Shown here: one piece after another, positions 37,439 through 45,398 of the stretch | Layout of the letters: each line of letters starts with the position of its first letter | Position numbering within the stretch: position 1 is the stretch's first letter | Assembly (NCBI GenBank): GCA_963797015.1 | Contig: CAWCNV010000012.1 | Span: 124,001 to 188,000, forward strand | Direction: 5' to 3' | Origin: JBBPZA01 sp963797015 | GTDB taxonomy: Bacteria > Actinomycetota > Thermoleophilia > Solirubrobacterales > Solirubrobacteraceae | Length of the DNA stretch: 64,000 nt | Program-made: the position numbers and the translations under genes | The notes under the pieces: model-generated | The model's database searches: none | Told to the model about the DNA's origin: nothing | What the model saw: the letters and a program-made list of their open reading frames with translations, nothing else

Positions 37439-38608
37439 GTGTCCGTGCAAGTGCGCCCGGTCAGCTCGCGCCGGGACAAGCGGGAGTTCGTCGAGCTGCC
37501 GTTCCGGTTGCACTCTAGCTCGCCGCACTGGGTGCCCCCGCTGCGCCTCCAGGTGCGGCTGTTCCTCACCCCGGCGTTCAACGCCTTCTACCGGCAGGCG
37601 GAGGTGCAGCTCTTCCTGGCCGTCCGCGAGGGCCGCACGGTGGGCCGCATCAGCGCGCACATCGACCACGCGTTCAACGCCTTCCACGGCAACCGCTGGG
37701 GCCTGTTCGGCTTCCTCGAGCTCGAGGACGACCCCGAGGTGGCGGCGGCGCTGTTCGACGCCGCGCAGGAGTGGCTGGCGGCCCGCGGCCGCGACCGCAT
37801 GGTCGGGCCCATGAACTTCCGCATGAACGACGAGAGCGGGATCCTGATCGAGGGCCACGACCTCGACCCCGTGGTGGGGGTCCCGTGGCAGCCGCCCTAC
37901 TACCAGCGGCTGTGCGAGGACGCCGGCCTGGAGAAGGCGATCGACCTGTACATGTGGCAGGTCCTCATGGACGATCGCAACGAGATGCTGCCGGTGCTGT
38001 CGCAGTTCGCGCGCGACCTCGGGCCCAAGCACGGGATCACCATCCGCCGCATGTCGCGGCGGCGCCTGCGGCGCGACCTCGACGTGTTCGCCGAGATCTA
38101 CAACGACGCGTGGAAGCGCAACTGGGGCTTCGTCCCGTACTCGAAGACCGACCTCGACGACTATGCCCAGGAGCTGCAGCTGGTCTTCGACCGCGACTTC
38201 TACATGGTGGCCGAGAACGCCGAGGGCGAGGCGATCGCGATCGCGATCTCCGTGCCCGACGTCAACCAGGTGCTCAAGCACATGGGCGGGCGCCTGCTGC
38301 CGCTGGGCTGGTGGCGCTTCCTGCGGCGCGGCCGGGTGATCGATCGCGTGCGGATCGGATTCCTCGGGGTCAAGCCGGAGTACCAGCACACGGGGGTGGC
38401 GGGGGCCCTGTACGTGGAGCACTTCGACACCGGAATGCGGGTCGGGATCCTGGAGGGCGAGGCGGGCTGGATCCTCGAGACCAACCGCGCGATGAACCGT
38501 GGGATGGAGGCCATGCACGCACGCATCTCCAAGCGGCTGCGCATCTACGAGCGGCGCTGGGAGGAGGGGGCCGAGCCGGCCCGCCCGGCCCGCGCGGCGC
38601 CCGCCTGA
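37439..38608 (+). CDS. GNAT-superfamily acyltransferase, candidate bacterial ceramide synthase-like
   Basis: 389 residues. It opens VRPVSSRRDKREFVELPFRL and contains the conserved block HWVPPLRLQVRLFLTP, then a GNAT-type core: GRTVGRISAHIDHAFNAFHG, GLFGFLELEDDPEVA, RMVGPMNFRMNDESGILIEG, a second half with WGFVPYSKTDLDDYA, and the acyl-CoA-binding-like GVKPEYQHTGVAGALYVEHF. Proteins of this large family are usually annotated only as hypothetical or GNAT. The bacterial ceramide synthase described in Caulobacter is GNAT-like, and the divergent neighbour is Spt-like. N-acylation of a sphingoid base is therefore a testable proposal, not established. The GTG start lacks a Shine-Dalgarno. Confidence 0.75.
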   Translation: MSVQVRPVSSRRDKREFVELPFRLHSSSPHWVPPLRLQVRLFLTPAFNAFYRQAEVQLFLAVREGRTVGRISAHIDHAFNAFHGNRWGLFGFLELEDDPEVAAALFDAAQEWLAARGRDRMVGPMNFRMNDESGILIEGHDLDPVVGVPWQPPYYQRLCEDAGLEKAIDLYMWQVLMDDRNEMLPVLSQFARDLGPKHGITIRRMSRRRLRRDLDVFAEIYNDAWKRNWGFVPYSKTDLDDYAQELQLVFDRDFYMVAENAEGEAIAIAISVPDVNQVLKHMGGRLLPLGWWRFLRRGRVIDRVRIGFLGVKPEYQHTGVAGALYVEHFDTGMRVGILEGEAGWILETNRAMNRGMEAMHARISKRLRIYERRWEEGAEPARPARAAPA

Positions 38609-38648
38609 GGGCCGCTCGCGGGGCGGCTGCCGCGACCGCGCGAGCGTG

Positions 38649-38654
38649 TACCCT
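38649..38654 (+). promoter_or_regulatory. Probable -10 box (TACCCT), leaderless start
   Basis: TACCCT lies 9 bases before the ATG at 38664, with no Shine-Dalgarno. Confidence 0.45.
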
Positions 38655-38663
38655 CCGGCTTGT

Positions 38664-38942
38664 ATGGCCGTCGAAGCGACCGAGACCCTTCCCGCCGTCG
38701 CCGAGCTGCGGGTGGTGGAGCGCCAGGAGCCCGCAAACGGCGCGCTGGCCCGCGCGGCGGCTTCGCCGGCGGTCCAGACGGCCGCCGTGGCGGCGACGAG
38801 CTTCGTCGCCGGGACGGCGGCGGTGATGGCGGTCCGGCACCGCCGCACGCGTGCGGTCGCCAAGCTGCGCCGCCGTGCGCGCCGCGCCGGGACCACGCGC
38901 ACGTTCCTCGTGGACGTGACGCTGCTCGACTCGCGCGGGTGA
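38664..38942 (+). CDS. Small hypothetical protein with one membrane helix
   Basis: 92 residues: an acidic N-terminus (MAVEATETLPAVAELRVVER), a hydrophobic Ala/Val segment (VQTAAVAATSFVAGTAAVMAV) and a strongly basic C-terminus (RHRRTRAVAKLRRRARR), ending TFLVDVTLLDSRG. The layout suggests a single-span protein with a positively charged cytoplasmic face. No family recognised. It stands between the GNAT gene and the converging thi operon with its own TACCCT box. Confidence 0.65.
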   Translation: MAVEATETLPAVAELRVVERQEPANGALARAAASPAVQTAAVAATSFVAGTAAVMAVRHRRTRAVAKLRRRARRAGTTRTFLVDVTLLDSRG

Positions 38943-38976
38943 TTTCACGCTTTCACGACACTAGGCACGCGGCGGC

Positions 38977-39993
38977 CTACGCGCCCTCGCCCGGCAGGAA
39001 CTCGTTGGTCAGCGCGCGCGAGGCGTCCGGCGGGCGGCGCAGGAGCCGGTTGCGCAGCATCCACTCGCCGTAGGCGCCCCACGCGCGCGGGTCCTGCCAG
39101 CCGAACGGCTTGGAGCGGTCGGTCGGGAAGAACACCGGCAGCGTGGCCTTCACGCTCGCGAGCTGGAGCCCGCGGTCGAGGTCGGGGTTGGCCTCGACCA
39201 GCGAGTCGACGGCGCGCGCCGGATCCTGGCGGGCGAGCTGGTAGCCGCGGCCCAGCGCGGCCAGGAAGCGCCGCATCTCCGATCCGCGCGTGGCCAGGTC
39301 CGCGCGGCGGGCAACCACGATCAGCTCGTTGTAGGTGGGCACGCCCAGGCGTTCCATGCGCAGGATGCTCGGGCTCTTGCCGTCGCGGGCGAGCTGCACG
39401 CCCTCGTAGTTCCAGAACGCTCCCAGCGTCGCCGCGACGCGGCCCGACAGCATCGCGGGCACGAGGTTGAAGCCGACGTCGACCTGCTTCACCGAGGCCG
39501 GCGGCACCCCGGCGCGCTTCAGGATCGTCGTCAGATATGCGGCCTGATAGGGGATCCCGGCGGTTCCCACCGACTTCCCGCGCAGCTGGGCCGGCGAGGT
39601 GAGGCGCGGCGAGCCCGCGGACATCAGCGCGGTGAGGGGCTTCTGGACGATGGCCCCGATCGAGACGAGCTGGGCGCCCCGATCGCGAGCGAGCAGCAGC
39701 TCGGGCTCGTAGGAGATCGCCACGTCGGCCTTGCCGGCCAGGAGCAGCTTGAGCGGCGCGGCGGGATCGGGCGGCGTCCGCGGGCGCACGTCGAGGCCCA
39801 CGGCCCGGAACTGGCCCTGGCCGATCGCCGCGTAGAGGCCCACGTGGTCGGCGTTGGGGAAGTAGTCGAGCACGACGTCGAAGCGCTTGCCGGCCGGGCG
39901 GGCCGTGTCGTCGTGCTTGGCGCCGCAGCCCGCGACCGCCGCGGCGAGCGCGAACGCCGCGAGCAGCGCCAGAGCGGAGGCGACGCGGCGCAT
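38977..39993 (-). CDS. thiY: ABC substrate-binding lipoprotein for a thiamine pyrimidine precursor
   Basis: 338 residues of the NMT1/THI5-like family. The lipobox is VAGC (Cys ~24), followed by VVLDYFPNADHVGLYAAIGQG, the signature near the N-terminus of ThiY/THI5 proteins, and then VAISYEPELLLARDRG. It captures a hydroxymethylpyrimidine precursor (formylaminopyrimidine in ThiY) outside the membrane for the ThiX/ThiZ importer. The ATG overlaps the permease stop (ATGA), so the minus-strand gene order is thiZ-thiX-thiY. The TPP riboswitch ahead of thiZ supports the thiamine role over the related taurine or sulfonate importers. Confidence 0.88.
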   Translation of the reverse strand: MRRVASALALLAAFALAAAVAGCGAKHDDTARPAGKRFDVVLDYFPNADHVGLYAAIGQGQFRAVGLDVRPRTPPDPAAPLKLLLAGKADVAISYEPELLLARDRGAQLVSIGAIVQKPLTALMSAGSPRLTSPAQLRGKSVGTAGIPYQAAYLTTILKRAGVPPASVKQVDVGFNLVPAMLSGRVAATLGAFWNYEGVQLARDGKSPSILRMERLGVPTYNELIVVARRADLATRGSEMRRFLAALGRGYQLARQDPARAVDSLVEANPDLDRGLQLASVKATLPVFFPTDRSKPFGWQDPRAWGAYGEWMLRNRLLRRPPDASRALTNEFLPGEGA

Positions 39994-40817
39994 CACGGCG
40001 CCTCCCCCAGCGAGCGGGCACGGTGGGCCCAGGGCAGTGCCAGCCGCTCCACCACCGCGAGCAGCGCGAACAGCGCGACCGCGAAAGCCGAGAGGACCAC
40101 GACCGCGGCATAGGCGCGCGCGGTCTCGAGCTGCGGCGTGGCCTGCAGCAGCAGATGCCCGAGACCCTCGCTCGAGCCCGCCTGCTCGGCCAGCACCGCG
40201 CCGATGACCGCCACGGCGACCGCTATCCGAGCGCCCGAGAGGAGCGAGGGGAGCGCGGACGGCAGCTCGACGAGGCGGAAGGCGCGCAGCCGGCCGGCGT
40301 CGAACGTGCGCATGAGCTTGCCGAGCTCGGGGTCCACGCCGGCGAGCCCGTCGAGCGTGGTGACCACGATCGGGAAGAAGCAGATCAGCGCGATGATCGC
40401 CAGCTTGGGCGCGAGGTCGTAGCCGAACCACACGACAAGCAGCGGGGCGATGATCACGATCGGCACCGTCTGGGAGGCGACCAGCAGCGGGTACACCGCG
40501 CGCCGCACCGGCGCCCAGAGGTGCAGCACGGCGGCCAGCAGCGCCCCGGCGGCGGCGGCGACGGCGATCCCCAGCAGCACCTCCTCCGCCGTGACGCGGA
40601 AGTTGTCCCAAAGCAGCGCGCGGTCCTCCCACAGCGCGCGCGCGATCTCGGTCGGAGCGGGGAGGATCAGGCTCTCGACGCCTCCAACGCGCGCGTAGAG
40701 CTGCCAGGCGCCGAGCAGCCCGAGGGCGATGAGCGCAGAAGCGAGCAGCGAGGGGAAGCGCCTAGCGACCGCTCGCGCCGGCCGGCCGCGCGGCTCGAGG
40801 TCGCCGCCGTGCGTCAT
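39993..40817 (-). CDS. thiX: ABC permease for a thiamine pyrimidine precursor
   Basis: 274-residue inner-membrane permease with about six helices. The binding-protein-dependent transport motif is visible around FDAGRLRAFRLVELPSALP, preceded by VASQTVPIVIIAPLLVVWFG, typical of the SsuC/ThiX/TauC group. It starts at an ATG whose sequence overlaps the thiZ stop and ends overlapping thiY, giving tight coupling. Specificity is taken from thiY and the riboswitch. Confidence 0.88.
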   Translation of the reverse strand: MTHGGDLEPRGRPARAVARRFPSLLASALIALGLLGAWQLYARVGGVESLILPAPTEIARALWEDRALLWDNFRVTAEEVLLGIAVAAAAGALLAAVLHLWAPVRRAVYPLLVASQTVPIVIIAPLLVVWFGYDLAPKLAIIALICFFPIVVTTLDGLAGVDPELGKLMRTFDAGRLRAFRLVELPSALPSLLSGARIAVAVAVIGAVLAEQAGSSEGLGHLLLQATPQLETARAYAAVVVLSAFAVALFALLAVVERLALPWAHRARSLGEAP

Positions 40818-41590
40818 CGCAGCGCCTCCATCGCCCGCCGGCGCAGCTCGACCACCGCGGGATCGGTTCGCTCCCGCGGGCGCGGTGCGTCTGGCTCGAA
40901 GGCGACCACCGCCCGGCCCGGGCGCGGTGACATCACGACCACGCGGTCGGCGAGCAGCACCGCCTCCTCGACGTCGTGGGTCACGAGCACGACCGTGCGC
41001 GGCTCGCGCTCGAGCGCGGCCGCGAGCCAGTCCTGCATCCGCTCGCGGGTCAGCGCGTCGAGGGCCCCGAAGGGCTCGTCGAGGGCGAGCACCGGCTTTC
41101 CGGCCTGCAGCGTGCGCGCGAACGCGACCCGCTGGCGCATCCCGCCCGAGAGCTCGTGCGGGAGCGCGCGCTCGAACCCCTCGAGCCCGGCGCGCGCGAA
41201 GTCGGCGCGAGCCCGCTCCCGCGCCTCGCGTCGCGACAGCCCGCGCGCCCGGAGGGGCAGGGCGGCGTTGTCGAGCGCCGACAGCCACGGGAGCAGCAGG
41301 TCGCGCTGGGGCATGAGCACCGCGGGGTCGGACTCGACCGAGCCGCCGTCGGGACGCTGCAGCGCGCAGATCAGCTCCAGCAGCGTCGACTTGCCGCACC
41401 CGCTGGGCCCCACCACGGCCACCACCTCGCGCGGAGCGGCGCGCAGCGACATGCCATCGAGCGCCACGACGGTGCCGCGCCGGCTCGTGAAGGCGCGTGT
41501 CACGCAGTCCACGCGCACGCCTCGCTCGCCGCCGACGGGCCCTTCGCGAACGAGAGGCTCCTCTGCGGGAGCCTCGCTTGTGCTGCGCAT
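40814..41590 (-). CDS. thiZ: ABC ATPase for thiamine precursor uptake
   Basis: 258 residues: Walker A GPSGCGKST, Q-loop MPQRDLLLPW, signature LSGGMRQRVAFARTL, Walker B VLALDEPFGALD, and switch THDVEEAVLLADRV, all of the nitrate/sulfonate/ThiZ subgroup. First gene of the thiZXY operon, directly downstream of a TPP riboswitch whose end (CAGGGAGGG) probably includes the ribosome-binding site, so ligand binding would block translation. Confidence 0.9.
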   Translation of the reverse strand: MRSTSEAPAEEPLVREGPVGGERGVRVDCVTRAFTSRRGTVVALDGMSLRAAPREVVAVVGPSGCGKSTLLELICALQRPDGGSVESDPAVLMPQRDLLLPWLSALDNAALPLRARGLSRREARERARADFARAGLEGFERALPHELSGGMRQRVAFARTLQAGKPVLALDEPFGALDALTRERMQDWLAAALEREPRTVVLVTHDVEEAVLLADRVVVMSPRPGRAVVAFEPDAPRPRERTDPAVVELRRRAMEALR

Positions 41591-41597
41591 CGGTTCC

Positions 41598-41692
41598 CTC
41601 CCTGCGCGGGGATTACCCCACAGGTTCTAAGGGTCAGCGCCAGGGATCTCGTGAGGCGCTATCTCAGCCGGCTCGCCCGCCAGCCCCCCTGG
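41598..41692 (-). promoter_or_regulatory. TPP (THI-box) riboswitch
   Basis: Read on the minus strand, the leader of thiZ contains the conserved THI-box parts in order: GGGGGGCTGG, GGCTGAGATAGC, then GACCCTTAGAACCTGTGG, GGGTAATCCCCGCG and CAGGGAGGG. The CTGAGA and the ACCCTT...GAACCTG...GGTAAT core match the TPP riboswitch consensus. The 3' side merges with the Shine-Dalgarno region seven bases before ATG, so translational control is likely. Boundaries are approximate. Confidence 0.88.
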
Positions 41693-41739
41693 TTGTAGAC
41701 GTGACGCGATCCACTCTAGCGCGGCGCGGTCGGGCGCCG

Positions 41740-41745
41740 TACCCT
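41740..41745 (+). promoter_or_regulatory. Possible -10 box (TACCCT)
   Basis: TACCCT lies 13 bases before the ATG at 41759, with no Shine-Dalgarno between. Confidence 0.35.
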
Positions 41746-41758
41746 CGCAAGCCAACCC

Positions 41759-42110
41759 ATGCGGCTTCGCGGGGAAGTCCGTCTTCGCTGGGTCCTGGCG
41801 GCAGCCGCCGTCGCGGCGGTCGTGCTGCTCAGCGGCTGCGCCCTCGGCCTGCCGGCTGCGCCCACCGACGTCAGCGGCACCACGGCGACGCTGCAGGGCA
41901 AGGTGGGCTCGAACGTGCCTGCGCGTCGAGGGCAACCGGGCGACGGTCGGGACTGCCTCGCTCTTCTACTTCATCGAGGACAACCCGGACGCCGACAGCT
42001 ACGGCGAGCTCGCGACCAACGGCCAGAGCGGGACGTGCCCCGCGTTCCGGGCCGACCTCAGCACGGAGATCATCACGTCGCCCGGGATGGTCGTGATCGA
42101 CGCGCCCTAG
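41759..42110 (+). CDS. Small lipoprotein with one frame disruption (hypothetical)
   Basis: Signal peptide with lipobox LLSGC (Cys ~27), then APTDVSGTTATLQGKVGSNV, like the Ala-Thr-rich Fn3-type modules common in exported actinobacterial proteins. In the literal frame the product turns Arg-rich after about residue 55. One base fewer near 41918 gives LRVEGNRATVGTASLFYFIED and a normal end at TAG 42108-42110, total about 116 residues. The span is one base over a multiple of three. Function unknown. It ends one base before the converging VWA gene. Confidence 0.6.
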
Positions 42111-42111
42111 C

Positions 42112-43518
42112 TCAGGCGAGCGCTCCGACCCGCGTCAGCGTCTTCACGAAGTCCTCGAGCTGGCGCGTCGTCCAGCACTCGAAGACCTCGCAGTAGCGCT
42201 GGTAGGCGGCGATCACTGAGTCGCCGTAGTTCCAGTACAGGCGCGGCTCAGGGTTGAGCCAGTAGGTGCGCCCGGCGCGGTCGGCGACCTGGGCGAAGAC
42301 CTCCGCCTTGGGGTCGCGGCCGTTGGTGCGAGCGTCGCCGAGCACGATCACCGTGGCGCGCGGGTGCAGGTCGTCCTCGACCTGGGCCAGGAAGTCCAGC
42401 CACACGCGCCCGTAGTCCGTGTAGCCCGAGACGTCCGCGACCCCCGCGTCGCGGCCGATCGCCTCGGACACGGCCTTGAACGAGCGCTCGCGCTCGAAGA
42501 CGTCGGTCACCTCGGAGATCCGTTCGATGAAGACGAACGAACGCAGCTTGCGGAACGAGTCGTGCAGGGCGTGCAGGACCGAGAGGAAGAAGACCGAGGC
42601 CGAGGTGACGCTCGTGGAGACGTCGCACAGCACGTAGATCTCCGGTCGCCGCGGGCGCTGCGGGCGGTGCTTGAGCACGACCGGGACGCCCCCGGTCTCA
42701 AGCGACGCGCGCATGGTGCGGCGCACGTCGACGTGCGCGTGGCGGCGGTGCCCGCGCAGCTCGCGTCCCTGGGTCGCGAGCCGCCGCTTGAGCTGGGCGA
42801 CGACCCGGTGCACCGCGGCCAGGTCCTGCAGCGGCCCGGACGGCAGCGCTCGGTCGAGCTCGTTCAACGGCCGCGCCGGCGGCAGCCGCCGCGTGCGCTG
42901 GATCTGGTCGCGCTCGAGCTCCTGGCGCAGGTGGGACTCGAAGCGCCGCAGCCCATCGCGGGGAAGGCCCTCGGTATCGCCCTCGCCGCGCGCCAACCCG
43001 TCGCGCTGCTCGGCCGGCCGCGTGGCCTCCGAGCGCAGCCCGAGCGCGCGGCGGATGCGCTGCACGTCGACCCCGATCACGCCCGAGCCCTCCCCCTGAC
43101 GGCCGAAGGCGGCGATCGCCAGCCGGGCGAGGTCGCGCATGGCCGCCTCGTCGCTCTGGCGGATCGCGGCGGCGATCCGCTCGCGCAGCTGGACCAGGTC
43201 CATCTCCGCCGCGCCGTCGGGCGCCGGCTCGCCGGCGGCGCCGTCGCCCTCGCCGGCCTCGTCCCGCGCCGCCGCCTCGGCCTCCGGCGCGCGGAAGAAG
43301 AAGCGGTCGAAGACGAGCTCGAACACGCGCCGGTCCTCGGGCGACTTGGCCAGCGTGGCGGCCAGCGCCTCGCGCACGTCCCGGCGCCGCGTCCACGAGA
43401 CCTCGCGCAGGGCCGCGAACGCGTCGAGCAGCTCCGATGTCCCGACCGCGACGCCCTCTTCGCGCAGCTCCTCGCCGAAGCGCAGGAGCTGGGCGTCGAG
43501 GCCGGCGGCGGCGGTCAC
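42112..43518 (-). CDS. VWA-domain protein, CoxE-like
   Basis: 468 residues. The C-terminal half is a von Willebrand A domain with the metal-ion site DVSTS (in YVLCDVSTSVTSASVFFL), the later SGYTDYGRVW and VIVLGDARTNGRDP. The N-terminal half is helical with an acidic Ala/Glu-rich insert. With the adjacent MoxR ATPase it forms the AAA+/VWA pair (CoxD/CoxE type) used to mature metal-containing or multi-subunit enzymes. No CO dehydrogenase or other client gene is in view. The GTG start overlaps the moxR stop (GTGA). Confidence 0.85.
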   Translation of the reverse strand: MTAAAGLDAQLLRFGEELREEGVAVGTSELLDAFAALREVSWTRRRDVREALAATLAKSPEDRRVFELVFDRFFFRAPEAEAAARDEAGEGDGAAGEPAPDGAAEMDLVQLRERIAAAIRQSDEAAMRDLARLAIAAFGRQGEGSGVIGVDVQRIRRALGLRSEATRPAEQRDGLARGEGDTEGLPRDGLRRFESHLRQELERDQIQRTRRLPPARPLNELDRALPSGPLQDLAAVHRVVAQLKRRLATQGRELRGHRRHAHVDVRRTMRASLETGGVPVVLKHRPQRPRRPEIYVLCDVSTSVTSASVFFLSVLHALHDSFRKLRSFVFIERISEVTDVFERERSFKAVSEAIGRDAGVADVSGYTDYGRVWLDFLAQVEDDLHPRATVIVLGDARTNGRDPKAEVFAQVADRAGRTYWLNPEPRLYWNYGDSVIAAYQRYCEVFECWTTRQLEDFVKTLTRVGALA

Positions 43519-44426
43519 GGGGAGCCTGTGGGGCGGACTCCGATGGCCTCCGCCGGCCCGCCGAGCCGCACGCCTACGCGCTCGGCCACGACGTCGAGGT
43601 CGGTGCGGTGCTTGACGATGATGCTCATCGTCGAGCGGAAGAGGTCGGCGTCGATGTCCTCCGCCCCCAGGATGAGCAGGGCGCGCGCCCAGTCGATCGA
43701 CTCCGCGATCGACGGGGGCTTCTTGAGGTCGAGCTCGCGCACCATGTGCACGATCTCGACCAGCCGCCGGGCAAGGGTCTCGGGCAGCTCGGGCGTGTGC
43801 AGGCGCACGATCTCGAGCTCGTGCTCGAGAGCCGGATAGTCGAGCCACAGGTACAGGCAGCGACGCTTGAGGGCCTCGGTGAGCTCGCGCGTGTTGTTGG
43901 AGGTCAGCAGCACGACCGGCTCCGTGCGCGCCGTGACCGGCCCCAGCTCGGGCACCGAGATCTGGAAGTCGGAGAGCAGCTCGAGCAGCATCGCCTCGAA
44001 CTCCTGGTCGGTCTTGTCGACCTCGTCGATCAGGAGCACCACCGGCTCCTCGGAGGCGATCGCGGTCATCAGCGGGCGGGCGAGCAGGAACTCCTCGGAG
44101 AAGATGTCGTCCTGGACGCTGTCCCAGCCCGCCCCGGCCGCCTCGCTCTGGATCCGCAGCAGCTGCTTGCGGTAGTTCCACTCGTACAGCGCCTTGGCCT
44201 CGTCGAGGCCCTCGTAGCACTGGAGTCGCACGAGCGCGCGCCTCAGGTGTGCGGCGAGGGCCTTCGCCAGCTCGGTCTTGCCCACTCCGGCCGGCCCCTC
44301 CACGAGCACCGGCTTGCCCAGCTTGATCGCCAGGTAGGCCACGAGCGAGGTCGATTCCCCGGCCAGGTAGCCGACTTCCTTCAGGCCGGCGGCGAGCTCG
44401 TCGGCGGAGGCGGGGGAGGCGGCCAT
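43515..44426 (-). CDS. MoxR-family AAA+ ATPase (CoxD-like)
   Basis: 303 residues, chaperone-like AAA+ ATPase partnering the VWA protein downstream. Walker A GPAGVGKTE, Walker B VVLLIDEVDK, sensor LLTSNNTRELTEALKRRC with the Arg finger region, and the closing IVKHRTDLDVVAERV. The start is taken at the ATG giving MAASPASADELAAG; a 48-residue upstream extension is His/Arg-rich and lies antisense to the divergent small membrane gene, so it is rejected. Translationally coupled to the VWA gene. Confidence 0.88.
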   Translation of the reverse strand: MAASPASADELAAGLKEVGYLAGESTSLVAYLAIKLGKPVLVEGPAGVGKTELAKALAAHLRRALVRLQCYEGLDEAKALYEWNYRKQLLRIQSEAAGAGWDSVQDDIFSEEFLLARPLMTAIASEEPVVLLIDEVDKTDQEFEAMLLELLSDFQISVPELGPVTARTEPVVLLTSNNTRELTEALKRRCLYLWLDYPALEHELEIVRLHTPELPETLARRLVEIVHMVRELDLKKPPSIAESIDWARALLILGAEDIDADLFRSTMSIIVKHRTDLDVVAERVGVRLGGPAEAIGVRPTGSP

Positions 44427-44453
44427 GGAAGTACGACATGATAGGAGCGGCAG

Positions 44454-44666
44454 GTGGTGCCGCCCTTCCTCGTCCGCTTCTATCCCGACCCCAGCCCGAG
44501 CTGGGGCCACGACCCGCGCACGTTCGTGGCCATGATGGTCGTCGGCTTCGTGATCGGCGTGCTGGGTCACATCGTGCGCTCGCGGGTGGCCGTCGCGCTC
44601 GGCGTCGGGCTGATCTTCCTGGGCACGTTCCTGCTGCCGCTGGCGACCGACGTGCTGAAGTCGTAG
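44454..44666 (+). CDS. Small two-helix membrane protein (hypothetical)
   Basis: 70 residues with two hydrophobic segments (TFVAMMVVGFVIGVLGHIV and VAVALGVGLIFLGTFLLPL) joined by a short basic turn. TAGGAGCGG lies upstream of the GTG start, which begins 27 bases from the divergent moxR start. It resembles a DUF-type hairpin membrane protein. No function recognised. Confidence 0.68.
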   Translation: MVPPFLVRFYPDPSPSWGHDPRTFVAMMVVGFVIGVLGHIVRSRVAVALGVGLIFLGTFLLPLATDVLKS

Positions 44667-44696
44667 GCGGGCCGCGTCCGCCGGCGCGGGCGATCT

Positions 44697-45302
44697 CTAG
44701 CGCCGGCTCCTGCGCTTCGGCGCCGGGCACGGGATGCGCAGCCCGTCGCGCAGCGGCACCTGCATGCTCTTGGGCAGCTCGAAGACCGAGTAGCGCACGC
44801 GCAGGCCGCCGACCGTGCCCGCCTGCCCTTCGGGGCAGCGCGCGCCGAAGCGCAGCACCAGGATCACCCACTGCGCCTCGCCCGGGTCCAGCCCGACGCT
44901 GCGGAACGACTGCGTGTTCTCCGGGGTCACGGTCCTCGAGGCCTTGCCCAGCGGCAGGCGCGCCTTGGTCTGGCGCACGACCGCGCCGGTGTTGCCGGCG
45001 TCGATCTCGACCCGCTCGAGCTTGATCGTCAGCTTTCCGCCGTTGCGCAGAAGCACACCGACGGTCGTCCCCCGGCCGGGCGCGAAGCGGAAGCGCACCG
45101 GCACGTCGGGGTCGGCGCGGCCGCCGCGCGGGCGCTCGGCGAAGCGCCCGGCCTTGAGCGCGGAGTCGGCCTCGACGGGGTGGTAGGTGACGATCACCAC
45201 CGTCGCGAAGCCGAACACGACCACCACGACGCCCACGATGAGCGCGGCGACGAGGCGCCCGCGGCGCGGCTGGCGCTCGCGCTCGATGCCGACCACCGAC
45301 AC
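44697..45302 (-). CDS. Membrane-anchored hypothetical protein
   Basis: About 201 residues: a basic N-terminus, one membrane helix (LVAALIVGVVVVVFGFATVVIV) and an extracytoplasmic beta-rich domain (VPVRFRFAPGRGTTVGVLLRN, LTIKLERVEID, GEAQWVILVLRFGARCPEGQ) with two Cys that may form a disulfide. Start uncertain: GTG at 45302 gives VSVVGIERERQ; a TTG at 45347 would add 15 residues but overlaps a TTGACC that could be the -35 box. Function unknown. Confidence 0.6.
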   Translation of the reverse strand: MSVVGIERERQPRRGRLVAALIVGVVVVVFGFATVVIVTYHPVEADSALKAGRFAERPRGGRADPDVPVRFRFAPGRGTTVGVLLRNGGKLTIKLERVEIDAGNTGAVVRQTKARLPLGKASRTVTPENTQSFRSVGLDPGEAQWVILVLRFGARCPEGQAGTVGGLRVRYSVFELPKSMQVPLRDGLRIPCPAPKRRSRR

Positions 45303-45398
45303 CGGCTTGAACGCGGGACCTGTGCTGTGTCCGGTCAAGACCCTCAATCATCGCGCCCACACCCGCCGGCAGTACCCGTGCATGGGAGACTGCAGGCG

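Noticed and set aside
37424..38902. N-terminal extension of the Spt-like gene (913-residue frame)
   Set aside because: It lies antisense to the well-supported GNAT-like gene and has shadow composition. The natural ATG is at 37423.
43519..45360. Minus-strand frame extending the VWA gene to 1082 residues
   Set aside because: It overlaps the MoxR gene in another frame; the GTG at 43518 overlaps the moxR stop and gives a normal-length protein.
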